DNA of 64,000 nt from Flavobacterium humi (GTDB taxonomy: Bacteria; Bacteroidota; Bacteroidia; Flavobacteriales; Flavobacteriaceae): assembly GCF_004745595.1 (NCBI RefSeq), contig NZ_SRLH01000001.1:438234-502233 (forward strand), in the 5' to 3' direction. A program made the position numbers and the translations under genes. Of this stretch, positions 9,224 through 20,039 are shown in pieces (position 1 is the stretch's first letter; every line of letters starts with the position of its first letter). Below the pieces are notes generated by a model. It did not search any database and had not been told where the DNA came from. It saw only the letters and a list, made by a program, of their open reading frames with translations.

Positions 9224-10105
9224 ATGTCAAACATCAAACTTATCATAGAAGAACGCGCCGCCAACATTGGCAATTTCATGGTTGGCCGCTTGCTTCCCTT
9301 CCGGGAGAAACGTACCGTTGGCCCTTTTGCTTTTATCGACCATATGGGCCCTGCGCACTTAAAAGACTATCAAAACCTGGATGTCCCGCCCCATCCCCAC
9401 ATCGGGCTTTCCACACTGACCTATCTTTTTGAAGGCAGCATCATGCACAAAGACAGTCTGGGCACTGAAGTCGAAATCAAGCCTGGAGCCGTAAACTGGA
9501 TGACTGCCGGCAAGGGGATCGTACACTCGGAAAGGACGCCACAATACCTTCGTACCTCAGACAAAATGCTCCACGGGCTCCAGATCTGGGTGGCTTTGCC
9601 TAAAGAACTGGAAGAAATGGATCCGGCTTTTGCCCATGTAGAAGAAGAAGATATCCCGCATTGGACCCAAAACGATCTTTCCTTCAAACTCATTGCCGGA
9701 GAAGTCCTGGGCCATAAATCCCCGGTTCCGGTGCACAGTCCTTTGTATTTTATCGAAATTAAAAGCACATCAGCCCAAAAAATCAACCTTGGGGACCATT
9801 TATTTGGAGAAAGCGCGCTCTATATCCTGGAAGGCAACATTACAAGCGAAGGAACGGTTTTCGGGCCCAAACAAATCCTTATCGCCAATGACAGCAAGCT
9901 CTGCGAATTCGAAATGGGCGAAAATACCACAATTTATATCTTCGGAGGGGAAGCTTTCCCTGAAGAACGGATTATCTTCTGGAATTTCGTCTCGACTTCC
10001 AAAGAACGCATCGAAAAAGCCAAAAAAGACTGGGAAAACCAAACATTTCCAAAAGTTCCCGGAGAAACCGAATTTGTACCCCTTCCACCACCTGTAAAAT
10101 TCTAA
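9224..10105 (+). CDS. Pirin family protein (copy 2)
   Basis: A 293-residue bicupin, distinct from the copy at 7.9 kb. Its metal ligands fall at exactly the human pirin positions: H57 and H59 (PPHPHIGLSTLTY), H101 and E103 (GKGIVHSERTP). The C-terminal cupin is followed by a Pro-rich tail ending in VPLPPPVKF. It ends 4 bp before osmC and is very likely in one transcript with it. As for copy 1, an iron-dependent quercetinase-like or regulatory role is possible but not shown by the sequence. Confidence 0.9.
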   Translation: MSNIKLIIEERAANIGNFMVGRLLPFREKRTVGPFAFIDHMGPAHLKDYQNLDVPPHPHIGLSTLTYLFEGSIMHKDSLGTEVEIKPGAVNWMTAGKGIVHSERTPQYLRTSDKMLHGLQIWVALPKELEEMDPAFAHVEEEDIPHWTQNDLSFKLIAGEVLGHKSPVPVHSPLYFIEIKSTSAQKINLGDHLFGESALYILEGNITSEGTVFGPKQILIANDSKLCEFEMGENTTIYIFGGEAFPEERIIFWNFVSTSKERIEKAKKDWENQTFPKVPGETEFVPLPPPVKF

Positions 10106-10109
10106 AGAC

Positions 10110-10502
10110 ATGACAAAAATAACCGCTCACATAGGAAAAGAATTGTACAAGACCCAAATCAGGTCCGGCAACAATACCATTATCGCAGACGAACCCAAAG
10201 AAGCCGGAGGCCAGGATTCCGGATTGGCACCAAGGGATTTGCTGGCTTCCTCCTTAGGCGCCTGCACAGCCATTACCCTTCGCATGTATGCCAACCGAAA
10301 AGGCTGGGACCTTACCGATGCCAAAGTCGAAGTAACCTTGCAATGGGACGAAGAAAAATCCAAAACAGTCCTAACCCGCAAAGTAGCCCTCTTTGGTACA
10401 CTAGACGATACACAAAGGGAATCATTGTTGAAAATAGCCAACAAATGCCCGCTCCATAAAATGCTGTCCAACCCAATAGAAATTGAAACTTCTTTGGGAT
10501 AA
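10110..10502 (+). CDS. OsmC family peroxidase-like protein
   Basis: A 130-residue protein of OsmC/Ohr type. The two reactive cysteines are present: C52 in SSLGACTAITLRMYA and C113 in ANKCPLHKML. The N-terminal beta domain and the central helix fit the family, which forms domain-swapped dimers that reduce organic hydroperoxides with the paired cysteines. It is nearer the YhfA-like OsmC branch than Ohr. It follows the second pirin by 4 bp and precedes the AraC regulator by 12 bp, so the three are probably an operon. Confidence 0.87.
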   Translation: MTKITAHIGKELYKTQIRSGNNTIIADEPKEAGGQDSGLAPRDLLASSLGACTAITLRMYANRKGWDLTDAKVEVTLQWDEEKSKTVLTRKVALFGTLDDTQRESLLKIANKCPLHKMLSNPIEIETSLG

Positions 10503-10514
10503 AAATGTGTTCCT

Positions 10515-11279
10515 ATGAGATTTGAAACCATACAGCCTGCCGAAAGACTCAAACCTTACATCAAACATTTGGTCATTTCCGAAAATGCCGAAAAGCAGGT
10601 GTATAAAATCTTTCCATCAACCGGCCTGGTCATTGGTTTCCAGTACAGAGGTTCCCTCGCCCTACTGAAAGACAATCAGCAAAACAACTTGTCATCAGCA
10701 GGGATTACGGGTATTTCCGATACGTTCAAGGTTTTCAGCAATTCGGCAAATATCGGGACGATTTTGGTTTTCTTTACCGAAATTGGCTTGGCGCACTTTG
10801 CCTCCTGCCCTGCCAACGAACTCTTCAACCAAAGCCTCTCCCTGGATGCCATTTTCAACAAACAGTTTATAAACGACACCGAAGAAAAACTCTCGGCCGC
10901 AATCACCGACAGGCAAAGGCTGCATATCGTGGAGCAGTTTTTACTTTCCCAGCTCAAGAACATCCATCAGGACAAACTCATTATGGAAGGCGTAAAACTC
11001 ATCTACCAAACCAAAGGAGCCATACGCATAAAGGAACTGAATGAAAAATTAGGCACCAGCCAAAGCCCGTTTGAAAAGCGGTTTCGGAAAATTGTCGGGA
11101 CAACGCCTAAAAAATTCAGTTCCATCGTACGCTTCAATACGGTTCTGCAAGAGCTTGATTCCCCAAAAACCTTAACTGATATCTGTTACGAGAATAATTT
11201 CTTCGACCAGGCCCATTTCAGTAAAGATTTTAAGCAATATACGGGCGAGGCTCCCGAGAATTTCAAGCGTCATTTGTAA
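10515..11279 (+). CDS. AraC family transcriptional regulator
   Basis: A 254-residue protein with a divergent N-terminal sensor half (DUF6597-like start RFETIQPAERLKPYIKHLVISE) and a C-terminal AraC/XylS double helix-turn-helix (about residues 155-254: IRIKELNEKLGTSQSPFEKRFRK, then the second helix set LTDICYENNFFDQAHFSKDFKQYTGEAPENF, the family signature). It binds DNA in the cytoplasm. The upstream gene ends 12 bp before it, so it may regulate the pirin-OsmC group it belongs to; this is inference from position. Confidence 0.9.
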   Translation: MRFETIQPAERLKPYIKHLVISENAEKQVYKIFPSTGLVIGFQYRGSLALLKDNQQNNLSSAGITGISDTFKVFSNSANIGTILVFFTEIGLAHFASCPANELFNQSLSLDAIFNKQFINDTEEKLSAAITDRQRLHIVEQFLLSQLKNIHQDKLIMEGVKLIYQTKGAIRIKELNEKLGTSQSPFEKRFRKIVGTTPKKFSSIVRFNTVLQELDSPKTLTDICYENNFFDQAHFSKDFKQYTGEAPENFKRHL

Positions 11280-11352
11280 AAAAACGATTTTTTACAATTA
11301 CAGGTTTTCCAATTATCGGAATTTTGGCATAACAATTTAAAATCATACAGTT

Positions 11353-11745
11353 ATGTTTACAGTAGAACAAATCAAGGTGGCACATTCAAAAGTAAAAAGC
11401 GGAGCCGATTTCCCGCAATATGTGCAGGACCTCATTCAATTAGGGGTTACATTTTATGAAACGTATGTTACCGATGGCCATACCGATTATTTTGGCAAAA
11501 ACGATTACAAAACCACTTCACCGGCAAAATACGGGCCTCTTTCCATTGCGGAAGAAAGCGATAACGAATCCTTTCAAAAAGACCTAAAAGCACACCAGCA
11601 GGGAGCATCCGACTATCTTACCTTTTGTGGCCAATGCGCCAAATATGGTGTCGAAAAATGGGCCGTTTGCATGGATCAAATGACCTGTACGTATTATGAC
11701 AAAGCCGAAAATGTGCTATTGGTAGAAAAAATACCAATGCCTTAA
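11353..11745 (+). CDS. DUF1398 family protein
   Basis: A 130-residue soluble protein with the features of DUF1398: an N-terminal helix and the motif LIQLGVTFYETYVTDGHTDYFG, then a central KAHQQGASDYLTFCGQCAKYGVEKWAVCMDQ split over residues about 85-112, with several Cys residues. Members are short, widespread and of unknown function. It follows the AraC gene by 73 bp on the same strand and is followed by a 21-bp tandem array and then a convergent gene. No signal peptide or membrane segment is seen. Confidence 0.78.
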   Translation: MFTVEQIKVAHSKVKSGADFPQYVQDLIQLGVTFYETYVTDGHTDYFGKNDYKTTSPAKYGPLSIAEESDNESFQKDLKAHQQGASDYLTFCGQCAKYGVEKWAVCMDQMTCTYYDKAENVLLVEKIPMP

Positions 11746-11767
11746 AAGAAAGCTTTCGCAAAAGGTT

Positions 11768-11977
11768 GGTAGAAACCATTATGCACAAGGTAGAAACTCT
11801 TTTGCATATGGTAGAAATGCTTTTGCATACGGTAGAAGCTCCTTTGCACTCGGTAGAAATACTTTTACACTCGGTAGAAATGCTTTTGCACTCGGTAGAA
11901 ACTCTTTTGCATATGGTAGAAGCTCCTTTGCACTCGGTAGAAAGCCTTTTGCATATGGTAAAAGCCCTTGCATAACA
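11768..11977. repeat. Tandem array A1, 21-bp units, about 10 copies
   Basis: Nine consecutive units of exactly 21 bp (11768-11956) followed by a decayed tenth. Each begins GGTAGAA and ends around TTTTGCA plus three variable bases (TAT, TAC, CTC or CAA). Because 21 is a multiple of three, both strands stay open (69 codons on plus, 76 on minus), but neither has a credible start or homology I know, so I treat them as by-products. It lies between the ends of two convergent genes, just before the terminator of the minus-strand one. The whole 11746-12064 interval holds only this array and that terminator. Confidence 0.92.
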
Positions 11978-12007
11978 GCAAAAGGTCTTTCAAACCAAAA
12001 CAAAAAC

Positions 12008-12047
12008 AAAAAACCCCGTCGCGTTATGGGTACGGGACAGGGTTTTT
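12008..12047. terminator. Terminator of the phosphatase-like gene
   Basis: AAACCCCGTC / GGACAGGGTTT stem with one mismatch around a 14-nt loop, flanked by A and T runs on the two sides, so it could act in both directions. Confidence 0.7.
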
Positions 12048-12064
12048 ACACATTATTTACCGGC

Positions 12065-14809
12065 TTAGTCCACAACTAACTTCGCCGTAAATAACTTTCT
12101 TGAATGTATTTTTAAGATGTAAACCCCTTTTGGCAAATCCTGCGTAATCAAGGAATACTTATTGTTGTTTACATTTTTGGTGGCATATACCAATTTGCCT
12201 TCGGTATTGAAAATCTCTATTTCATCAATAGGATAGTCCGATTGGATAAACGTTTGCTTGTTGGCCTGCGACGGATTCGGATACACCTTCAACCCGTTAT
12301 CAATCTTGAATTCATCATTGCCCAAAGCACCATCTACCACTTCAAAAGTCACCCTGTTCGAAACCTCGTTATACGAATCATTGGTAAACATCACTATAAA
12401 ATAATTCCCTGCTGCTGTTGGCAATTCCGGGCTTACGATATTCTTGGTACCTTCGGCCAAACCGTTAAAATACGTATAGCTCACCAACGGGTTTATATTC
12501 GGGTTATCCCCTTCGTGGTAAATGCCCAGCCAGTCTTTTACAATCCCGGGAGCATCGGTCCAGGAAGCCGAAATCTGTTCTCCCAGGTCGTATGTAGGTT
12601 TGTTGATCCATAATTCGGTAACGATTTCCCCAATCTTGAAAAATACTTTGTTCCCGATAGCATTGAAACCATCCTGAAGGTAATATTCGGCATAATAATA
12701 TCCTTTTGGCAGCCCGCTGAAAGTTTTCGCTCCCGAAGCAGTCGTCACATATTGCCAGCTTGCCGAAGCAATTCCTGTTCCGGGCGTAATACCCATTTTG
12801 TAAATACCGATCCAATCATTGGCAAGTTGCGGCCCATTGCTAAAATTAACAACCACAGGCATTCCCACCGAATATTCTGCCTGGTCTGTGCTTAATACCG
12901 GTACCGGGCCTACATAAAAGTATTTTCTCGGTGCTATTTCCGTATAGCCTCCGTTAGAGAATATGGCGGCGTAATAACGGCCTTTATTAGGTAATCCGCT
13001 GCTAAAATTGATAAACCCGCTGGCGCTTCCGTTGGTGTATTGCCATGTCTGGGAAGGCGAACTGCCTCCAGGCGTCTGTCCTTCTTTATACAAGCCGATC
13101 CAGGTGGAAGTACTCGCCGGGGCATCCGTAAAATTCACTTTAATGGCTGCATTCTGCGCATACGTTACGGCATCAGTAGCAATCTCCGTGTTGACCGTGT
13201 TACTTCCTGTGATGGTAAAGGTTTTGGCATCACTCCATGGAGACCATTCCAGGTTGCGGTCGCGGTAACGTAGCCTTACGTAATACTGCCCGTTCGGGAT
13301 TGAGTTCGAAGCCAACGTCATTTTAGTAATATCGATACCCAAATTGATATTTACAGTAGAATCTTTTTTGGTACCATATTTACCATACAGGTTTTCAAAA
13401 TCACGGTACACTTCCTTTTTAATAATATCGAAGGTCGCTGTTTGCGAAATCTGGAATTGAGTCGTATTTAGCAATTCGTTTGTTGTAGTGCTGTAAGCAG
13501 AACCCGAAATTGTTACAGGTAGCGTCACACTGGCAGGAAAAGTATTGGTTACCGAAGGTTTTGCTGGTGCCTGCTTGTTTTTATAACGATGGAATTCATC
13601 CATCAGCTGATTGTTCTTCCATTGGTCCACACTTCCTATGGAATAACTTTCCACATCCATTTTACCGTTGGTTACATCAATATCGACAATCTGGTAAATC
13701 CAGTTGCAAATGGTTTTCTGGACATCTTCAAAATCCTGCTCCGTCGAAGAACCCCAATACTGGTCCCAGGCTGTTCCTCCCGAAATAATGTTGTACGTAG
13801 GCGTATTCTTTAACTGCCCACGGTGGTACAAATGATGATGGGCGCCAATGTGCATGATATATTTCGGAGAAGTTACCAACAACGGAACCGCTGTATTCCT
13901 AACCCATGTAGAAATATCGCCCACATATTGCTCCGCTTGGTAAGGCCTGTGGCTCAAGGAGAAAATCCATTCTACGGTATTATCCGTATTGGCCGCTGCC
14001 AAAACCTGTTGCAGCCACGTTAATTGTGCCGCTCCCGTATGTTCCGAACTCATACTGATAAACAAAACATTCCCGGCTTGCTGTGCGTAATAATTTTCTG
14101 TTCCGGAAGAAATCCCCTTATAAGACAATTCGCTTACATAAAAATGATCGTAATAGGAATTCATTCCTAAAGTTCCATAGGTTTCGTGGTTTCCTACCGT
14201 AGTCTGGATCGGGATATTCCCGGAAAGTCCTCTGTTCTTTTTGAAATGTACATTCTCGTAATGGTCCAGCGTTCCTACATCTACCTGGTCTCCCACCATA
14301 AAAGTCATCGAGATATTATCATCCGGCGATAAGGAAGCACCCCATTTTTGTTTTATTTTCCTTTTGGCCGCAGATACCAAAGAATCATAACGCGGTACGG
14401 CTTTGAGCTGGTTGTCGCCCATGATCAGGAAACGGATATGCCCGTCTGCTGTAGCGGCCTGCCCCGGGTTCGGGAAAGTTTTAAAAGAATAAACCGAAGA
14501 TACGTCTGTTCCGGTTTTTATCCTGTAAAAATATTTGGTATTTGGCGAAAGCCCGGTCAGTTTCACACTATGGTAAAAGTAATTGCCAGGATAACCGGAA
14601 TCGGTAAAAACATTGGTATTTCCGGTAACGGTAACAGTAAGGTTCGCAGCCGTAGTGCCATATTCTACAACAGATTGCGTGTTGCTGTCTGTTTTCCAGT
14701 TAACATAAATGGAAGTCGGCGTGGCATTTTGCAAATACGGGTATAAGGTTTGTGCTTTACATACCGTAACGGTGCATAAAAACAATAAGAAAAGGTACAT
14801 TTTTTTCAT
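12065..14809 (-). CDS. Purple-acid-phosphatase-like metallophosphoesterase with T9SS sorting domain
   Basis: A 914-residue exported protein. Residues 1-19 are a signal peptide (ending CKAQ). About 20-112 is a fibronectin-like N-terminal domain of purple acid phosphatases; about 123-400 is the metallophosphoesterase core with MGDNQ (D132), MVGDQVD (D174), VGNHET (N207, H208) and a late HIGAHHHLYH. Three consecutive Ig-like modules of about 90 residues follow (about 545-830), each with the pattern WIGIYK/WLGIYH. Residues about 840-914 are a type A T9SS sorting domain (VYPNPS... ending LFTAKLVVD). It should be secreted or displayed on the surface to cleave phosphate esters. A TACTTTTG -7 box lies about 30 bp upstream. 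Confidence 0.9.
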   Translation of the reverse strand: MKKMYLFLLFLCTVTVCKAQTLYPYLQNATPTSIYVNWKTDSNTQSVVEYGTTAANLTVTVTGNTNVFTDSGYPGNYFYHSVKLTGLSPNTKYFYRIKTGTDVSSVYSFKTFPNPGQAATADGHIRFLIMGDNQLKAVPRYDSLVSAAKRKIKQKWGASLSPDDNISMTFMVGDQVDVGTLDHYENVHFKKNRGLSGNIPIQTTVGNHETYGTLGMNSYYDHFYVSELSYKGISSGTENYYAQQAGNVLFISMSSEHTGAAQLTWLQQVLAAANTDNTVEWIFSLSHRPYQAEQYVGDISTWVRNTAVPLLVTSPKYIMHIGAHHHLYHRGQLKNTPTYNIISGGTAWDQYWGSSTEQDFEDVQKTICNWIYQIVDIDVTNGKMDVESYSIGSVDQWKNNQLMDEFHRYKNKQAPAKPSVTNTFPASVTLPVTISGSAYSTTTNELLNTTQFQISQTATFDIIKKEVYRDFENLYGKYGTKKDSTVNINLGIDITKMTLASNSIPNGQYYVRLRYRDRNLEWSPWSDAKTFTITGSNTVNTEIATDAVTYAQNAAIKVNFTDAPASTSTWIGLYKEGQTPGGSSPSQTWQYTNGSASGFINFSSGLPNKGRYYAAIFSNGGYTEIAPRKYFYVGPVPVLSTDQAEYSVGMPVVVNFSNGPQLANDWIGIYKMGITPGTGIASASWQYVTTASGAKTFSGLPKGYYYAEYYLQDGFNAIGNKVFFKIGEIVTELWINKPTYDLGEQISASWTDAPGIVKDWLGIYHEGDNPNINPLVSYTYFNGLAEGTKNIVSPELPTAAGNYFIVMFTNDSYNEVSNRVTFEVVDGALGNDEFKIDNGLKVYPNPSQANKQTFIQSDYPIDEIEIFNTEGKLVYATKNVNNNKYSLITQDLPKGVYILKIHSRKLFTAKLVVD

Positions 14810-14835
14810 GGTTGTAGTGAGTTGTTTTGACCAAG

Positions 14836-14843
14836 CAAAAGTA
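14836..14843 (-). promoter_or_regulatory. -7 box for the phosphatase-like gene
   Basis: Minus-strand TACTTTTG matches TAnnTTTG, 27-34 bp before the ATG. The remaining 14844-15064 stretch shows nothing further that I can assign. Confidence 0.55.
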
Positions 14844-15064
14844 TTTCACCCATCTTCAAATGGCTTTAAAACAATGTTACTCTTCGTTTACCCTTACGAA
14901 TCCTTAATGTTATTTGTGTTAATTTATTGTAGTTTTTTACTTATATGAAAGGTTTTTGCCGAAAAAAATATAACATCTGACAGAAATTCTATAACACCTT
15001 TGCTTTCTTGTTTTCATACCTTTATTACACAAACAGACCGCTTATGCGTCAAATTCTAAAAGTC

Positions 15065-15244
15065 ATGAAAAGCAATGCAATAAGATTAGGAATGCTACTG
15101 ATGGCAATGTCATTATTTACAAGCTGCGAAGCCATTGAAGGCATATTTAAGGCTGGAATGGGTTTCGGTATATTTCTTGTAATTGCCGGAATAGCAGTTG
15201 TTATTTTTATCATCAGTAAAGTTTTTGGAAAAAAAGGAGGTTAA
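15065..15244 (+). CDS. Small lipoprotein with one membrane helix
   Basis: A 59-residue protein if started at the ATG at 15065; an in-frame ATG at 15044 is possible. The N-terminus MKSNAIRLGMLLMAMSLFTSC is a lipoprotein signal with the lipobox Cys at 21, followed by EAIEGIFKAGMGFG, a membrane helix (about 33-52) and a short basic tail KVFGKKGG. Small proteins of this CE-x-IEGIFKAG pattern recur in Flavobacteria and are sometimes named phosphatidate cytidylyltransferase, a label that nothing in the sequence supports. Function is unknown. A strong terminator follows immediately. Confidence 0.7.
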   Translation: MKSNAIRLGMLLMAMSLFTSCEAIEGIFKAGMGFGIFLVIAGIAVVIFIISKVFGKKGG

Positions 15245-15268
15245 TTCCTGACTTATGTAGTGAGAGTC

Positions 15269-15308
15269 CCACCCCGTTTCTTTTTTAAAAAAGCGGGGTG
15301 GTTTTTTT
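15269..15308 (+). terminator. Terminator after the small lipoprotein gene
   Basis: CCACCCCG / CGGGGTGG stem with a T-rich/A-rich inner part, followed by a T run at 15302-15308. It excludes the upstream start of the AraC frame that follows. Confidence 0.88.
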
Positions 15309-15349
15309 ATATATTTACAGAAGAAGAATTCTTACAAATCATAGGCTAC

Positions 15350-16126
15350 ATGAATTTTAAAAGCTGCCCACCTGATGATGCCATTGCGCTGTTTGTCAAA
15401 GATATCCTCATTTATGAAGAGCCTGATCCTGTTGGGCAAACGGTCCTGCCTTTCTTCGCTGACGGTTATCCGGGGCTTTTGTTCCAGGAAACGGAAAACG
15501 GTTTACGGGTACATCCCCATGATAAGGAAATGCCGGTGTTTTTCCTTTACGGGCAAACCATCAAACCTATCGAACTGGTTATGGAAGGCCGATACAGGCT
15601 CATTATCATACAATTATATCCTTTTGTGCTGAAGCAGTTTTTCGGCGTTGACCCCAAAAGCATCAACGACAATTGTTATGATTTGTCACAATTAGAGAAT
15701 AAACAAATCACAACCACTGTTGAACAGTTGCAAAATGAACAGGGCTTGCAGCAAAGAATTGGTATCCTGACGGATTTCCTTCACTCGTTTTTCCGGGAGA
15801 AGAAAGAATCGCTGGATTTCAAAATTCGGCAATCGCTCCAACAAATCCTCGACCACAAAGGACAGTTGAGCATCACAGATCTTTGCATGGCACTGGGATT
15901 GAATGAAAGGACACTCGAAAGAAGGTTTCAGAATGAAGTAGGCGTTTCTCCCAAGCAATTTTCAAAAATCATCCAATTCCAGCAATCATTGGAACAACTC
16001 ATGGTAAAAGATTACGATAAACTGACAGATGTGGTCTATGCGAACGGTTTTGCCGATCAGTCCCATTTTATAAAAGTATTCAAGGCTTTTACAGGGAAAA
16101 CACCTAAAACATTTGTGAAGGAATAA
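15350..16126 (+). CDS. AraC family transcriptional regulator
   Basis: A 258-residue regulator. The start is set at 15350 (MNFKSCPPDDAIAL) because the open frame further upstream runs through a terminator. The N-terminal half is a cupin-like sensor of the DUF6597 type (YEEPDP...LPFFADGYPGLLF, then HPHDKEMPVFFLYGQT). The C-terminal AraC domain spans about 170-258: LSITDLCMALGLNERTLERR for the first helix-turn-helix and LTDVVYANGFADQSHFIKVF for the second. It is 84 bp upstream of the cytochrome c / DUF1772 pair on the same strand, which may be its target (inference). Confidence 0.88.
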   Translation: MNFKSCPPDDAIALFVKDILIYEEPDPVGQTVLPFFADGYPGLLFQETENGLRVHPHDKEMPVFFLYGQTIKPIELVMEGRYRLIIIQLYPFVLKQFFGVDPKSINDNCYDLSQLENKQITTTVEQLQNEQGLQQRIGILTDFLHSFFREKKESLDFKIRQSLQQILDHKGQLSITDLCMALGLNERTLERRFQNEVGVSPKQFSKIIQFQQSLEQLMVKDYDKLTDVVYANGFADQSHFIKVFKAFTGKTPKTFVKE

Positions 16127-16209
16127 TTTTTTTGCCGCTGTCGGTTTTGTTCTATTTTTAGAATCCGTTAATAGCAAACTTTGCAGTATAAACCATTAAA
16201 AATTATACT

Positions 16210-16500
16210 ATGAAAACATTGCTGCTTTTGATTCTATGGGGAACTATCGGAAATCATACAACAACTACCGGCCCTGGCGACGGCAGGATAATATTCGAAA
16301 ACGAATGTGCCAAATGCCACGGATTGGACGGGACCAAAGGCAGGTTCGGAGCCAAAAACCTGCAGAAAAGCAAATTAACCGATGCCGAATACCTTAAAAT
16401 TGTTTCCAATGGAAGGTTTATCATGCCCGCCTGGAAAAAAAGATTGACGGGAGAACAGATAAATCAAGTCATTAACTATATAAAAGAACTTAAAAAATGA
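16210..16500 (+). CDS. Small class I cytochrome c
   Basis: A 96-residue protein with a short hydrophobic N-terminus and one c-type heme site, C33-A-K-C36-H37, then the distal ligand M72 in RFIMPAWKKRLTGEQINQVINYI, the usual ending of cbb3/cytochrome c6-like domains. The N-terminal hydrophobic stretch (about residues 3-14) serves as signal or anchor. It should carry electrons in the periplasm; the partner is not evident. Its stop overlaps the start of the next gene by 4 bp (ATGA), so the two are translationally coupled. Confidence 0.86.
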   Translation: MKTLLLLILWGTIGNHTTTTGPGDGRIIFENECAKCHGLDGTKGRFGAKNLQKSKLTDAEYLKIVSNGRFIMPAWKKRLTGEQINQVINYIKELKK

Positions 16501-17009
16501 AAACAACAGACATCATCCTGGTCATAACCACTACATTTTCAGCCTTAATCGCAGGACTGTTTTATGCATATTCCTGCTCGGTCAATTTAGGTTTGGGCAA
16601 ATTATCCGATGCAGATTATATCAAAGCCATGCAATCCATCAACCGTGAGATACAAAACCCGGTCTTTTTTGCCTGTTTTTTCGGGACTCTTATCTTAATA
16701 CCACTCAGCGCTTACCTGAATTACCAGCAGCAAACAAGTGTCAAATCCTGGTTGCTCCTCATAGCTGTATTTACGTATGCGATAGGCGTTTTTGGCATAA
16801 CCGTCGTGGGGAATGTCCCTTTGAACGATGCCTTGGAAAATTTCAACATCACTAATGCTACACCAGACACCATCCGTGACCAAAGAGCGTTGTTTGAAAC
16901 CAAATGGAACGCCTTCAACACCATCAGGACTGTTTGCTCCCTTATTACAGTTATCTTATTGATTATAAGCTGTATCAATCAAAACAAATCGTTGGAAGTT
17001 GCTGCATAA
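16497..17009 (+). CDS. DUF1772 (anthrone-oxygenase-like) membrane protein
   Basis: A 170-residue protein with four predicted helices (about residues 5-26, 55-75, 83-105, 142-162) and the DUF1772 features: an N-terminal helix with AGLFYAYSCSVNLGLG, the central NREIQNPVFFACFFGT, VVGNVPLNDAL before the last loop, and FETKWNAFNTIRT near the end. Fungal relatives include anthrone oxygenase; bacterial ones are uncharacterised. The ATGA overlap with the cytochrome c gene suggests that the two act together at the membrane, but no reaction can be assigned. Confidence 0.84.
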   Translation: MKTTDIILVITTTFSALIAGLFYAYSCSVNLGLGKLSDADYIKAMQSINREIQNPVFFACFFGTLILIPLSAYLNYQQQTSVKSWLLLIAVFTYAIGVFGITVVGNVPLNDALENFNITNATPDTIRDQRALFETKWNAFNTIRTVCSLITVILLIISCINQNKSLEVAA

Positions 17010-17099
17010 TATCGAAACATAAAAACTTTTTGTAACATTTTAAAAAAATGGCTACTTATTTAATAAACAGACATTTAGTAATCATTTAAATCAAAAAAC

Positions 17100-17228
17100 A
17101 TGGAAACAAAAAAGCATACAGTTAAAGATTGGCTACAGAAGCATCCTTCCGTTATTGTCCTCGCTATTGTTGTCATTTCGTATTCCGGTTATCTTTTTGG
17201 CCAATGGATGCACACCGCAACGCACTAA
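17100..17228 (+). CDS. 42-residue single-span membrane protein
   Basis: A short ORF read directly: it starts METKKHTVKDWLQKHPS, continues with a hydrophobic span (about residues 18-34, VIVLAIVVISYSGYLFG) and ends QWMHTATH. The positively charged N-terminus, single helix and His-ended tail are typical of small inner-membrane proteins seen in Flavobacteriaceae. It lies between the DUF1772 gene and the terminator at 17264, so it has its own place rather than being a shadow. The hydrophobic pattern in a real-start frame is the main support; there is no known function. Confidence 0.6.
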   Translation: METKKHTVKDWLQKHPSVIVLAIVVISYSGYLFGQWMHTATH

Positions 17229-17263
17229 TCAATTTAAGTTCGTACCGAAAAACGACAATAAAA

Positions 17264-17293
17264 AAAAAAATCCCGCTATGTGCGGGATTTTAT
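17264..17293. terminator. Bidirectional terminator
   Basis: TCCCGC / GCGGGA stem with TATGT loop, A run on one side and T run on the other, between the small membrane protein and the convergent ABC-F gene. Confidence 0.85.
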
Positions 17294-17295
17294 AT

Positions 17296-19928
<2,633 letters not shown>

Positions 19929-20010
19929 TGCTATTTTTGAGCGGTTTTGTTTATAATATCTATAAGTTTAATTTAACTGTACATTAACAACGTTATATGC
20001 GATATAAAAA

Positions 20011-20018
20011 TATATTTG
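20011..20018 (+). promoter_or_regulatory. -7 box for the thioredoxin-like lipoprotein
   Basis: TATATTTG exact consensus, 22-29 bp before the ATG at 20040. Confidence 0.55.
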
Positions 20019-20039
20019 CTCTATCATAAATAAGTTTCA

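Noticed and set aside
11766..11975. 69-codon plus-strand and 76-codon minus-strand frames across array A1 (heptad-like VE-LLH and LLPYAKE repeats)
   Set aside because: They are open on both strands because the unit is 21 bp; starts are poor (TTG) and no Shine-Dalgarno or promoter fits. Treated as a by-product of the repeat.
15260..15349. Upstream extension of the second AraC regulator (30 residues)
   Set aside because: It runs through a strong terminator hairpin, and the peptide has no family features; the ATG at 15350 is better.
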